From NCBI GenBank assembly GCA_021734255.1, contig JAIPJM010000008.1, positions 1 to 64,000 of the forward strand: 64,000 nucleotides of DNA. Reading direction: 5' to 3'. Shown piece by piece: positions 36,139-45,520 of this stretch (positions within the stretch are counted from its first letter, which is position 1; the number at the start of each line of letters is the position of its first letter). The DNA is from Fidelibacterota bacterium (GTDB lineage: Bacteria > Fidelibacterota > UBA8477 > JABMPR01). Both the position numbers and the translations under genes were made by a program. The notes under the pieces were generated by a model, which searched no databases, was not told the origin of the DNA, and saw only the letters and a program-made list of their open reading frames with translations.

Positions 36139-38373
36139 GTGAAAAAAGATTTGTTCGGTAATCACACAATAAACAGCATAGTAATAGTATTCCTGATCAT
36201 ACTATTCATATCTGTTATCTATATTCCCAAGACGATCTGGGACTACGAAGCTGAACTAAGTGATATAGCCCATTTTCGAATGGAAACAGTGGGTAAAGCA
36301 GAGAAACTTCATTATCAGCTGACAAAAACATATACATCTGATCCTGAACAATTACTCCTCGTCGTGAATAGTGTGCGAGACAGTCTGCGCGCTGCAGAGG
36401 ATGATACCAACTACAACTATTATGGTGCGCAGAGTATTCCTGTAGCTGGGAAGACCATTTCAGTCAATTACACAGATGAATATAAAAAGCTATACGAAGA
36501 ACTTCACCTGAAGCTCTTTAAGCAGCTCACGCCCAATCACCATATGGATGCGGAGCTGGTCAATGTATTCCTCGATAGCGTAAAAACCCTGTTTGACGCC
36601 GGGAACTACGTAGGTGAACAGACCATGGAGATCGATAGCGTATCACTATCCTTCACAGTTTCGGACAAATATGATATTCTGTATCAGAACATCAAAACTT
36701 CCATGTTCAATGCCTTAACCAGTAGTTATACCAAGTATCCCAATTTTTCAAACCCCCTGGTGGACGCTGTCCTGGACAGTATCAACAAAGACCCAGAATT
36801 GGACGGTAGGACAGATTTCGCAAATATTTATGACGGATCGGTAAGGATCGATTTCATTATTCCCGTTAAATTTGAAGATACAATGGAGAAAACCAGGCTG
36901 GAGCTGAAAAAGAACTTCGCAATTGATCCATACGATTCCGCCACTTTTGGTGATACACTATACACAAGTGCTGTCAATGCATTCATGACCCATTTTGATA
37001 CCAGCGGTGTGATGCCTGATATGCTCATGATCATGATGGAGGATACCGCACTTGGTGTCATGGTGGATATTCCCGTTGAGGTCAAAACACGTGCTATGAA
37101 AACTGCCCTCAATAAACGGCGAAACACGCTTTATAAATTGTTGACAGGTTATAGCGAACCCAATCCCTTCATTGCTGAACACGTGATCGCTGTCGCCATT
37201 GACTCCCTTGCGTCTGAAGGCGTGGGCATAGATTCCTTCTATACAGATATCGATCTGTCAGATGCAGTATTTAATGTGAACATCCATCCGAATATTCCCA
37301 CATACTTCAACCAGGTAAGTCTCGAACAAGCCTATTACATGAGCGATGTCAATCTGACCGATCTGAACTGGACGGATGCTGCCGTTGAAGTTGTGGAGTA
37401 TGTTGCGGAGAAATTACGCGGGAAGGGCGAATTCTCAAAATGGCAGATAGTTGAAGCCGAGGCAGACACCTTCCATGTCAATGTATTCGATGAATTTCTC
37501 CGTCGCTATGACAACATGAATATAGAGTTGTACAAAAAGCTGACGGGAGAGTACACTAACCGCTATGACTATGCCTATGACGTTGTCACTATGGCCGAAG
37601 ACTCAGCTGCTATCGATTCACTGAATTGGGCAGGTGCGCGGACAATTGATATTGCTGCTGACACCATTCTGGTCAATGTCTTTCCGCTCTACCTGTCAGA
37701 ATATGATACGACATTCCTTATCCCTCGCGATACGGTTGTGCACACCGATGACAGTACATTTACCGGTGTCTGGTATAGAAACAAACTGGGCGTTGTTGAC
37801 CATATAGGATACGACACCCTGGCATTTCTATCAGAAACCGATAATGCACGATATCGTTACCACTTTAGTGGAACAGACAGTGTCCAGTCCTTCAATATTC
37901 TCGAGAAAACGGATTCGGCCGATGTTGAGGTTGTTTATTTGAACGATGAGACCTTCATCATGGTTTACGATCCGGACAGTCTCATGGAAAACCTCTATCG
38001 TGTCGCAGACATCTTTGATGTCATGGATTCATTGGTCATTGACTCATTGAACGTCGTCTCTGAAGAATTTGTAGTTGGAACCCAGGAGAAATATCTCTTT
38101 GCCGAAAAAGACTCTTTTTATGGATGGATCGATACAACCGTGCACAAGAAATTTGTGAAGAAAGAATTGTTCAGTCATTATGACTTCGTACCTGAACATG
38201 TCGTATGTCCGGTTACCGACCTTCCGTATCGGATAACCATTCGAGATGACATTCACCTGACGATCGAATCGCCTATTACGCAACCGATCGAAACCAGAAG
38301 ATATCTGTTCTTCACGCAGGTTGATTCCTCACACGGAAATATTGAAGATGGTGAGGCCAGCTGGGCAGAATAA
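36139..38373 (+). CDS. Unrecognised single-pass membrane protein with internal repeats
   Basis: This 744-residue protein matches no family I know. Residues 14-31 are a membrane helix; the rest should be outside the cytoplasm. At least five related units occur at about residues 52, 118, 183, 322 and 461. Each has a helix with LxxxLT near its middle and ends in DS-L/I, such as LHYQLTKTYTSDPEQLLLVV, LYKLLTGYSEPNPFIAEHVI and LYKKLTGEYTNRYDYAYDVV. Each is followed by a strand such as ISVNYTD, LSFTVSD or FNVNIHP. The last 230 residues are strand-rich. It is the first long gene of a set with PilM- and PilN/O-like genes. It carries GAGGAG before its GTG start at 36139. Confidence 0.7.
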   Translation: MKKDLFGNHTINSIVIVFLIILFISVIYIPKTIWDYEAELSDIAHFRMETVGKAEKLHYQLTKTYTSDPEQLLLVVNSVRDSLRAAEDDTNYNYYGAQSIPVAGKTISVNYTDEYKKLYEELHLKLFKQLTPNHHMDAELVNVFLDSVKTLFDAGNYVGEQTMEIDSVSLSFTVSDKYDILYQNIKTSMFNALTSSYTKYPNFSNPLVDAVLDSINKDPELDGRTDFANIYDGSVRIDFIIPVKFEDTMEKTRLELKKNFAIDPYDSATFGDTLYTSAVNAFMTHFDTSGVMPDMLMIMMEDTALGVMVDIPVEVKTRAMKTALNKRRNTLYKLLTGYSEPNPFIAEHVIAVAIDSLASEGVGIDSFYTDIDLSDAVFNVNIHPNIPTYFNQVSLEQAYYMSDVNLTDLNWTDAAVEVVEYVAEKLRGKGEFSKWQIVEAEADTFHVNVFDEFLRRYDNMNIELYKKLTGEYTNRYDYAYDVVTMAEDSAAIDSLNWAGARTIDIAADTILVNVFPLYLSEYDTTFLIPRDTVVHTDDSTFTGVWYRNKLGVVDHIGYDTLAFLSETDNARYRYHFSGTDSVQSFNILEKTDSADVEVVYLNDETFIMVYDPDSLMENLYRVADIFDVMDSLVIDSLNVVSEEFVVGTQEKYLFAEKDSFYGWIDTTVHKKFVKKELFSHYDFVPEHVVCPVTDLPYRITIRDDIHLTIESPITQPIETRRYLFFTQVDSSHGNIEDGEASWAE

Positions 38374-38396
38374 GATCTGAAAAGGATCAACATTAG

Positions 38397-39338
38397 ATGC
38401 TAGCAATTCATATCGCTCGGGACACGATTAAATATGCCCAATTGGTGAACTTTAAAGGTGCTCCCTTTATCGAGAGCCTGGGCAAGGTTGATCTCGAGGA
38501 TATTTTGCAGTTCCCTGACACCAGCAACGCCGAGATCACCCGGTCGCTTTCAGAGAAGATTGTATCAATTCGCAATTCGGCTGAGTTCCCTGATAATGCC
38601 ACGCACCTTGTTATAGATTCCAGCTGGTTTCCCACCCTTGTACACGCTGTGGAGGATGAGCTGTCGGAAGCAGACAGGGATAAATATCTGGAATGGCGCT
38701 TTACTGAGATGCTGGATTCCACAGCTGACCACTATAAATTTACTCACCAGCCCCTGGGAACAGGGAATGGTACGACAACCAGCTATCTGTCGGTCGCTAT
38801 CCCGAATACCTTTAATACCTGGGTTGAGCGAATTACCAGAGCCTCTGAATTGGCGGTGCAGAATGTTATTATGGACATTCAGGCATTGGGTGAGCTATTG
38901 GCAGCCACCGGTAAGCTGGATAGTGAGGGTAATCTTCAAGTTCTACTTGAAAATCACGTACACGGTATCACCTGCACGGTATTTAGCGACAAAGATTTTA
39001 TGGCATCTTTCCAGGCCGACCTGGACGATAGTCTGACAGTAACACCTACCGTGGTGAAAGGGGAGCATGCGCTGATCAAGCGCATCGTAAAAGCTCTCGA
39101 ACGGGCACTAAGAGGTGAACAGAATCCGGACACAGCACTTTCTAAAATTTATTATTTCACATCAAACGGTCGTCAGGTCATGGTAGCCAATCTCGCTGCT
39201 TATCCTGACAGCTGCCTGGAATTGGATCTGCTCAACTCCTTTAATTTTAGAGAGCCAGAATTTCCAAATATTGATGAATATGCGGTCGTTGTAGGAGCAC
39301 TGAGCCAGGAATTGGGGACAGAATCAAGTGAAAATTGA
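38397..39338 (+). CDS. PilM-like actin-fold protein of a pilus/secretion platform
   Basis: This 313-residue protein starts MLAIHIARDTIKYAQLVNFK, the phosphate-1-like strand pair of PilM/GspL cytoplasmic domains. LVIDSSWFPTLVHAVEDEL and the dimer block LAVQNVIMDIQALGELLAAT follow. Sequence similarity is weak, so the call rests on pattern and position. PilM is cytoplasmic and binds the N-terminus of PilN. The next gene, overlapping by 11 bases, encodes a protein with a charged N-terminus and a single membrane helix, as PilN would have. Confidence 0.55.
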   Translation: MLAIHIARDTIKYAQLVNFKGAPFIESLGKVDLEDILQFPDTSNAEITRSLSEKIVSIRNSAEFPDNATHLVIDSSWFPTLVHAVEDELSEADRDKYLEWRFTEMLDSTADHYKFTHQPLGTGNGTTTSYLSVAIPNTFNTWVERITRASELAVQNVIMDIQALGELLAATGKLDSEGNLQVLLENHVHGITCTVFSDKDFMASFQADLDDSLTVTPTVVKGEHALIKRIVKALERALRGEQNPDTALSKIYYFTSNGRQVMVANLAAYPDSCLELDLLNSFNFREPEFPNIDEYAVVVGALSQELGTESSEN

Positions 39339-40464
39339 TCTTAGAAAAGATCGCGGAATCCTTGAGGCACAGATCTTCTCTGGAACCGGAGTGAGTGATT
39401 CTGCGCCTGAAACAACATCCGATGATGAACTGATCATTGAGACCCTCAAACGCCGTCATGGCGATTCAGGAACCGATGGCAAAACCGAGACAGAAAAAGC
39501 TGTTAAAAAACAGGCGAAAAAAGAACGGAATGCCATTCCAATACTGTTGATCATTCTCATCCTCACCGTCGCAGGTGGTGGGTATATGTTGAACACCATT
39601 GGGGTTCTGAAGCCGGGTCTGAATGTGATCGAGAATTACTGGAGAGACGTCTTGGGGCTGCCCCTTGTCCATGAGCCTGAATATATAGAGGATGCTGATA
39701 TTCTTCCCCTTGAGACCCTGGAAGAGTCTCTCATGACTGAAGATCAGTTCAATGAACTGATGCCCCTTACTGATGAGCTGGCTGCCCTGGCTGACTCCTT
39801 GGCCGCCATACCAGAGGATTCACTTGCCGTAGATAGCTACTTAGATACACAAGCGGTAAGTCCAGTTAAGGCGAGAAGTGACGCTATCACCACGCCTGCT
39901 CAAAATTTACGACCCCTGTCCGAAGATGATATGATCATCTTGAACAATCGATCATTGATGCTACTGGTGACAGAGATCGTGCAGAACTATCCCGATGACA
40001 TGCTCGATGGCCATCTGTATATAAAGCGAGATGCCCTGAACTTGTCAGCTCCCCGAGGTGGTGCATGGGTTGATAGTCTACAAACCATCATGGATAAATT
40101 TGTATTGGGAAGTTTTAAGGCTGATTACAGTTCAGGAAAAGTGCAGATCAGTAGCAAATTCTCGCTGATCATGGCCAGGGAACCTAATTTTCAGGCCAAT
40201 GTGCTGGATGGTATTCGTATGCTTGATGTGTTGGCTAATCCATTTAGTGATTATCTTGAAGAGATCGTAATTGATCTATCGAAGGGCGTGGACAATAATC
40301 CAGCGACATTCACTTTCAAGGGCTCATCTCAGGAAATGCAGTACATTCTTTCCGCATGGACGGAATCTCGCACCAACTTGCTTCTCAGATCTATTGATAT
40401 CAAATTCCGTGGTGAAAACTCAATCCTCACCTTTGACGTTATATTTTTCGATTATAGACCATGA
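39328..40464 (+). CDS. PilN/PilO-like single-pass membrane protein
   Basis: This 378-residue protein starts at GTG (39328) within the preceding gene. It has a charged cytoplasmic segment (1-68, with MKIDLRKDRGI at the start), a membrane helix at about 70-90, and an acidic linker rich in Leu/Asp/Glu (110-190). Its C-terminal domain (about 200-378) ends SILTFDVIFFDYRP, similar in shape to the ferredoxin-like domains of PilN/PilO. The gene overlaps rsmD by 4 bases. Confidence 0.5.
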   Translation: MKIDLRKDRGILEAQIFSGTGVSDSAPETTSDDELIIETLKRRHGDSGTDGKTETEKAVKKQAKKERNAIPILLIILILTVAGGGYMLNTIGVLKPGLNVIENYWRDVLGLPLVHEPEYIEDADILPLETLEESLMTEDQFNELMPLTDELAALADSLAAIPEDSLAVDSYLDTQAVSPVKARSDAITTPAQNLRPLSEDDMIILNNRSLMLLVTEIVQNYPDDMLDGHLYIKRDALNLSAPRGGAWVDSLQTIMDKFVLGSFKADYSSGKVQISSKFSLIMAREPNFQANVLDGIRMLDVLANPFSDYLEEIVIDLSKGVDNNPATFTFKGSSQEMQYILSAWTESRTNLLLRSIDIKFRGENSILTFDVIFFDYRP

Positions 40465-40997
40465 CACGGATCATAGCAGGGGAATGGCGCGGTCATTCTC
40501 TGCCTAAGCTAAACACAGGTAGCGTAAGACCCACCACCGATCGTGCACGAACAGTATTATTCGATACGTTATGGGATGTAAAAGGCCTGAGCGTCCTGGA
40601 TCTATACAGTGGTACCGGTGCCCTGGGGTTCGAGTCCTTGAGTAGAGGAGCCGCTGAGCTCATCTCTATTGATCAGGACCGCAGCTATATTGACAAACAG
40701 AAGCAATGGATACACCGTTTTGAGAGTCCATTCAAAGGGCTGGTTGGAGATGTTGAACAGGTCCTGCGGCGCCTGGAACAGACATTTGATCTGATCTTTG
40801 CTGATCCACCCTATGCAGAAGGAATATCAGATGCTGTATTAAGGCTGATCGAAACGCGGATAGCGCCTGGTGGACGGTTTGTCTACGAGCGTGATAAGGG
40901 CAGTGATGAGCCCCTGGATTCTGAAATATTCAGTTTGATGAAAGAAAAAATTGTTGCACAAACCAGAATAGAAATATATAAGGCGGAGAGAATATGA
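40461..40997 (+). CDS. rsmD: 16S rRNA (guanine966-N2)-methyltransferase
   Basis: This 178-residue protein has the RsmD start TRIIAGEWRGHSLP, RPTTDRARTVLFDTL, SAM motif VLDLYSGTGALGFESLSRGA and the catalytic DLIFADPPYAEG (DPPY, N2-guanine methylation). It methylates G966 in 16S rRNA during 30S assembly. It overlaps both the preceding gene and coaD by 4 bases; the rsmD-coaD pair is common. Confidence 0.95.
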   Translation: MTRIIAGEWRGHSLPKLNTGSVRPTTDRARTVLFDTLWDVKGLSVLDLYSGTGALGFESLSRGAAELISIDQDRSYIDKQKQWIHRFESPFKGLVGDVEQVLRRLEQTFDLIFADPPYAEGISDAVLRLIETRIAPGGRFVYERDKGSDEPLDSEIFSLMKEKIVAQTRIEIYKAERI

Positions 40998-41482
40998 AGA
41001 ATAGCTTAGCCATATATCCTGGAACCTTTGACCCGATCACACTGGGTCATCTGGATATTATCGAACGCGCTGTCTCCATCTTTGATGAAGTGGTTGTCTC
41101 CGTTGGTCAGAATATTGGCAAACAGCCGCTGTTCACTGTTGATGAACGGATTGATATGATCAAGAAGACGACCGCACATATGGATAATGTACGGATAAGC
41201 TATTTCGATGGTTTGATCGTTGATTATGCCCGTAAGATAGGTGCAAAGGCCATGATAAGGGGCTTACGAGCCATGTCTGACTTTGAATTTGAATTCCAGA
41301 TGGCTCTTGTTAATCGAACACTTTACCCTGAACTGGTACAGGTATTCCTCATGCCGCACGAAGCCTACACCCACTTGAATTCAACCATTGTTCGAGAGGT
41401 CTCTAGCTTTGGAGGCGATATTACATCATTCGTCACGCCGCATGTGGCTGAGGTCCTACATGCCAAGTTTCACAAGGAATAG
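40994..41482 (+). CDS. coaD: Phosphopantetheine adenylyltransferase
   Basis: This 162-residue protein makes dephospho-CoA from 4'-phosphopantetheine and ATP. It has YPGTFDPITLGHLDIIERA (TxGH = TLGH), IRGLRAMSDFEFEFQMAL and SSFGGDITSFVTPHV, all diagnostic. The length is normal. It overlaps rsmD by ATGA. Confidence 0.97.
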   Translation: MKNSLAIYPGTFDPITLGHLDIIERAVSIFDEVVVSVGQNIGKQPLFTVDERIDMIKKTTAHMDNVRISYFDGLIVDYARKIGAKAMIRGLRAMSDFEFEFQMALVNRTLYPELVQVFLMPHEAYTHLNSTIVREVSSFGGDITSFVTPHVAEVLHAKFHKE

Positions 41483-41501
41483 ATCAGGAAGACACAAAAA
41501 G

Positions 41502-41753
41502 ATGCCGACATACGAATATAAATGCTTAAGCTGCGGTCTGAACTTCGAAACGTTTCAGAAGATGTCCGATTCACCGCTGGATTCCTGCATTGAATGTAAA
41601 GGGAGTGTCCGGAGAGTCGTGACAGGCGGCTCAGGGCTAATTTTTAAGGGCAGTGGATTCTATATCACAGATTACAATAAGAAAGATCCTGGTAGTAGCA
41701 AATCTGAAAAAACCCCAAAGCCAAAGCCTTCGAAATCAGATAAATCCAAATAA
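41502..41753 (+). CDS. FmdB/Regulatory-protein zinc ribbon family protein
   Basis: This 83-residue protein starts at ATG 41502 (PTYEYKCLSCGLNFETFQKM); a longer in-frame reading into coaD lacks support. The zinc ribbon uses Cys8, Cys11, Cys29 and Cys32. GGSGLIFKGSGFYITDY is the conserved second block of FmdB proteins, and a Lys/Pro/Ser-rich tail follows. The family is widespread; its role is not settled. It sits 19 bases after coaD. Confidence 0.88.
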   Translation: MPTYEYKCLSCGLNFETFQKMSDSPLDSCIECKGSVRRVVTGGSGLIFKGSGFYITDYNKKDPGSSKSEKTPKPKPSKSDKSK

Positions 41754-41774
41754 GCCGATATGAAATTCAAGAGG

Positions 41775-41801
41775 AAAAGCCACTGTCACCGGTGGCTTTT
41801 T
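41775..41801. terminator. Bidirectional terminator between FmdB gene and glgC
   Basis: AAAAGCCAC pairs with GTGGCTTTT; T runs exist on both strands. It separates the plus-strand run from the convergent glycogen genes. Confidence 0.85.
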
Positions 41802-41819
41802 CATAAAAATAAGCGTGGT

Positions 41820-43061
41820 TCAGATATTGTAATTATCAGGAATGGTGATATTTTTTGCAACGATGATGATACCATCCTTGATGGTAACAAAATCATCGCT
41901 GAATTCTGAATGTTGTTCCTTGTTCAGCAATTTTACATTCTTCCCAATACGTACATTCTTATCCAGGATCACATTATTCATCACAGTATTTTCACCTATC
42001 CCTATGGGAATAGTGTCCTGGGAGACATGCTCGAAAAAATCAGCACCCATGAAGTAGACACGGTCGAATTTCACACCATCCCTGATCACGGCCCTGATGC
42101 CAATCACCGAATCCTTGATCTCGGCATTTCCGATCTTACATCCCTCGGAGATGATGGAGTGATCGATCTTCGCACCCCGGATCTCACTGCCAGGTAGAAA
42201 ACGCTGGCGGGTATAAACGGGGTAATCCTCATTATAGAATGTGAATTTGAATTTTTCTTCGGTCAGTGCGATATTGGCCTCAAAAAAGGTGCGGATCGTA
42301 CCGATATCTTCCCAATACCCCTTGAATTGAAAAGCAACAGTTTTGAAATTATCGATGGAATAGGGAATCATATTCTTACCGAAATCATCACCCTCGGTCT
42401 TCAGGACTGCCTCTAGCACTTCCTTCTTGAAGATATAGATGCCCATAGACGCCAGCACCTGTGGTTCACCATCAACCATCTCTGTCAGACTATCAATAAC
42501 TGACTGCTCCTGAGGCTTTTCGATGAAATCAGCGATTGATCCATCATCATTAGCCTGGAGAACACCCAACTGGGGGGCCTCTTTTACAGGCATGGGATGG
42601 ACGGCAACTGAAACATCAGCATCATTGTCCAGATGATGTTGAAAGAATTCAGAGTAGTCCATTTTATATAAATGGTCACCAGCCAGTATCACATAGTGGG
42701 ACACATCCATGGTGGCAAAGCGTTCCCAATAAGATCGGACAGCATCCGCAGTGCCCTGGAACCAATCTCTATTCTTTGCTGTCTGTTGTGCGGCAAGAAT
42801 TTCAATATCTCCCCGAGAATAAATATCAAACTTATAGGTTCGGGATATATGCCGATGCAAGGATGTAGTATTGAACTGGGTCAGGATATGGATGAGATTG
42901 ATCCCTGAATTGATGCAATTACTAATGGGAACATCAATAAGCCGATACTTTCCACCAATATGCACGGCAGGTTTCGCACGGTAGGATGTAAGTGGAGAGA
43001 GTCGTTCACCTCGTCCACCACCCAATATGATCGCACCTAATCTGACCTTCCCCGATTTCAT
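41820..43061 (-). CDS. glgC: Glucose-1-phosphate adenylyltransferase
   Basis: This 413-residue protein starts at ATG 43061 (MKSGKVRLGAI), with GTGAGG seven bases upstream; the longer TTG reading is less likely. It has the nucleotidyltransferase start GAIILGGGRGERLSPLTSYR and RAKPAVHIGGKYRLIDVPIS, then VILAGDHLYKMDY, and a left-handed beta-helix C-terminus. It makes ADP-glucose for glycogen synthesis. It lies directly downstream of glgA. Confidence 0.97.
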   Translation of the reverse strand: MKSGKVRLGAIILGGGRGERLSPLTSYRAKPAVHIGGKYRLIDVPISNCINSGINLIHILTQFNTTSLHRHISRTYKFDIYSRGDIEILAAQQTAKNRDWFQGTADAVRSYWERFATMDVSHYVILAGDHLYKMDYSEFFQHHLDNDADVSVAVHPMPVKEAPQLGVLQANDDGSIADFIEKPQEQSVIDSLTEMVDGEPQVLASMGIYIFKKEVLEAVLKTEGDDFGKNMIPYSIDNFKTVAFQFKGYWEDIGTIRTFFEANIALTEEKFKFTFYNEDYPVYTRQRFLPGSEIRGAKIDHSIISEGCKIGNAEIKDSVIGIRAVIRDGVKFDRVYFMGADFFEHVSQDTIPIGIGENTVMNNVILDKNVRIGKNVKLLNKEQHSEFSDDFVTIKDGIIIVAKNITIPDNYNI

Positions 43062-43068
43062 GTCTACC

Positions 43069-44490
43069 TCACTTCCATGATGTATATAGTTCAATGTATT
43101 GCTTCGCCGATACTGCCCATGAGAAATCTTTCTCCATGGCCCTGCTGATCAATCTATCCCATTCTTCCTTGTCATCGAACACTTTTAGCGCCAATTCTAT
43201 TGATTTCCTCAATTCTATTGCCAGGTAAGGCTCAAAAACAAATCCTGTGCCCTGACCGGCTGACCATTGCTCAACAGAGTCTCCCAGCCCACCCGTTTTG
43301 TTAACAATGGGGATCGTACCATACTGCAAGCTGTAGAGCTGATTCAATCCACATGGTTCAACCCGGCTCGGCATGAGGAAGAAGTCTGATCCTGCTTCGA
43401 TCAGGTGAGCTAGTTTCTCATTGAAGCCATCATAAAAGGCCAATTGTGCAGGATATTTTTTGAGTAGATCTTGTAATTGCATAGCAATGACAGGATCACC
43501 AGAGCCAAGAAAGACAAAAGCAGCCCCGTCTGCCAGAAAATCCTCGATAGACTCGAATATCAGGGCGAACCCCTTGTTCTCAACCAGCCTCGAAATAGAT
43601 CCGAAAAGGGGGGCGTCCACGTCTGCTTGTAGTTCTAATTTCTCAAGTAGTGCACGTTTATTCTTCTTTTTCCCATGCCTGTCGGTGGGAGAATAATTGC
43701 AGGGGAGCAGATCATCCAATTCAGGATTCCAATAGTTGACATCGATACCATTTAATATCCCGAGAATGCCATCAGGTCTATTTCGGATGATGCTGAGGCT
43801 ATGTTCATCCACATTCTCCCCAGCCATCAATTCCCTGGCATAACCCGGGCTGACCGTGTTGACGGCATCTGACCAGGTGATGGCTTCCAGCAGTGCACTG
43901 TAGTTATCCCATTGTGTGGGTGTCAGCTTATTTCTGATACCCTCAGGGAGTAATGCTTTGTCTGCATCAGAGAAATGTCCGTGATAGAGAAAATTATGAA
44001 TGGTGAAGACGGACCGCAACTGTGGAAGGGATTTGGTAAGCAGGGGCAGCAAACCAGTATGATGGTCATTGCAATGCAGAATGTCAGGGGACAGGATCTT
44101 TCTACTGATTAGATCAAGAATGACAAGCTGAAAGAAGAAGAAGCGCTGGTTGTTATCTGCATATCCTTCACCCGTTGCATCGGTATAGATACCATCCCGG
44201 TCAAACAAGGTCGGATTTGAAACGAACCAGTACTGCGTTTCATCCTCACCACTGGGTTTGCTGTGGAATATGACATAGGGAACAGTCTTTTTTCCGAGGA
44301 GAACCTTACCTTTAATATCAGCAGCTTCTATCCGATGATGGACCCTGTCCACGGATCCATAAAGGGGCGATATGACCTGACAGCTTAAGCCCTGACGCTG
44401 GAGGGCAGAGGGTAAACTACCGGCAACATCAGCCAATCCGCCTGCTTTGGAGAACGGTGCTACCTCTGCTGCAGCAAAGACAATATTCAT
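43069..44490 (-). CDS. glgA: Glycogen synthase (ADP-glucose-dependent)
   Basis: This 473-residue protein has the complete GT5 form: N-terminal AAEVAPFSKAGGLADVAGSL with the ADP-glucose KxGG loop intact, ILHCNDHHTGLLPLLTKSL, and the GT1 domain with FGSISRLVENKGFALIFESI, PSRVEPCGLNQLYSLQYGTI and NKTGGLGDSVEQW. It elongates alpha-1,4-glucan. It stands in contrast to the truncated relative at 12469. The start is 4 bases from the end of the EEP gene. Confidence 0.97.
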   Translation of the reverse strand: MNIVFAAAEVAPFSKAGGLADVAGSLPSALQRQGLSCQVISPLYGSVDRVHHRIEAADIKGKVLLGKKTVPYVIFHSKPSGEDETQYWFVSNPTLFDRDGIYTDATGEGYADNNQRFFFFQLVILDLISRKILSPDILHCNDHHTGLLPLLTKSLPQLRSVFTIHNFLYHGHFSDADKALLPEGIRNKLTPTQWDNYSALLEAITWSDAVNTVSPGYARELMAGENVDEHSLSIIRNRPDGILGILNGIDVNYWNPELDDLLPCNYSPTDRHGKKKNKRALLEKLELQADVDAPLFGSISRLVENKGFALIFESIEDFLADGAAFVFLGSGDPVIAMQLQDLLKKYPAQLAFYDGFNEKLAHLIEAGSDFFLMPSRVEPCGLNQLYSLQYGTIPIVNKTGGLGDSVEQWSAGQGTGFVFEPYLAIELRKSIELALKVFDDKEEWDRLISRAMEKDFSWAVSAKQYIELYTSWK

Positions 44491-44494
44491 ACGC

Positions 44495-45520
44495 TCATCT
44501 TCGATTGTAGGTCAACTGACAATGAACTGGAAGATGATCTGAATATCCCCCATGGTAGGTTCCACTCCGATACATCCGAAAGGGCCAACCGGCATATTCG
44601 CCTTCAGTTTCAATCAGATAGGCAGGGCTGAATACATCAGTTGATTGAAAGGTCCAGGTAAACCCAAATGTATCTGTCAACCCTCTTGAAATTAAGATCT
44701 GGTCCAGACAGCCCCATTCACCCCGATACTTATACGTTCCCCTTTGAGGATCTGCATGGATGGGCCACATGGTGTTGATGAGTTCCCCGGGCAAATATTG
44801 AGCGGACATCTTGCGAGCCAGCAAAACATCCTGGACTGAAGGATCATCGGGATGGTCGTTAAGATCACCCATGACAATGATATCTGCACTGGGATCTGAT
44901 CTGAGTATTTGATCGATCCGATTCCGCAGGGTAGCAGCAGCTTTACGTCTCAGGGGATCGGTCTGGGCCTGACCGCCCCAACGTGACGGCCAATGGTTAA
45001 CAAACACATATAGTGAATACCCCTTGGGATCTTGCTGGTATTTGAATTCTGCCTCAATGATATCTCGTGTTTTTTCATCACCCCCGAGAAAAATGGGGAT
45101 GAAAAAGCTGCGATATAAATGCAGCAGACTGGGATCATAGAGCAGGCCACAATCAATTCCCCGTTCATCCGGTGACTCTTTATGCACCAGGTCAAAATTC
45201 CGTTTGATGAAATCACTATTTAAGCGTTCCAGAACCTCACGGTTTTCGATCTCTGCCAGACCGAGGACGGCCAGATCCCAATTTTGGTTCAGATCATGGA
45301 TCACCTGACTCAGGTCATGGAGTTTCTTCAGGAGACGACTTTCGGTCCATTCATATCTCCCAGAGGGGGTGAAGTCATCGTCACTGATGCGCTCAGTATT
45401 GGTTGTGTCGAATAGGTTTTCAATGTTCCAGAAAGCCACCTGTATAGGCGTCTGGCCAGTGATCTGTGTCAGACTGCTGGCCAGACTGATGACGATCATT
45501 AACGATCGTGAAATGCGCAT
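44495..45520 (-). CDS. Secreted endonuclease/exonuclease/phosphatase-family protein
   Basis: This 341-residue protein has a signal peptide (1-22). The EEP (DNase I-like) fold has VAFWNIENLFDT (N of motif 1), VLGLAEIENREVLERL (Glu), VNHWPSRWGG (FVNHW), DIIVMGDLNDHPDDPS (catalytic GDLND) and the last SDHLPV (catalytic His). Substrates of this family range from nucleic acids to phosphoinositides and sphingomyelin; which one applies is unknown. Export suggests nutrient scavenging, for example extracellular DNA. It overlaps the symporter stop by 1 base (TAATG). Confidence 0.88.
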   Translation of the reverse strand: MRISRSLMIVISLASSLTQITGQTPIQVAFWNIENLFDTTNTERISDDDFTPSGRYEWTESRLLKKLHDLSQVIHDLNQNWDLAVLGLAEIENREVLERLNSDFIKRNFDLVHKESPDERGIDCGLLYDPSLLHLYRSFFIPIFLGGDEKTRDIIEAEFKYQQDPKGYSLYVFVNHWPSRWGGQAQTDPLRRKAAATLRNRIDQILRSDPSADIIVMGDLNDHPDDPSVQDVLLARKMSAQYLPGELINTMWPIHADPQRGTYKYRGEWGCLDQILISRGLTDTFGFTWTFQSTDVFSPAYLIETEGEYAGWPFRMYRSGTYHGGYSDHLPVHCQLTYNRR

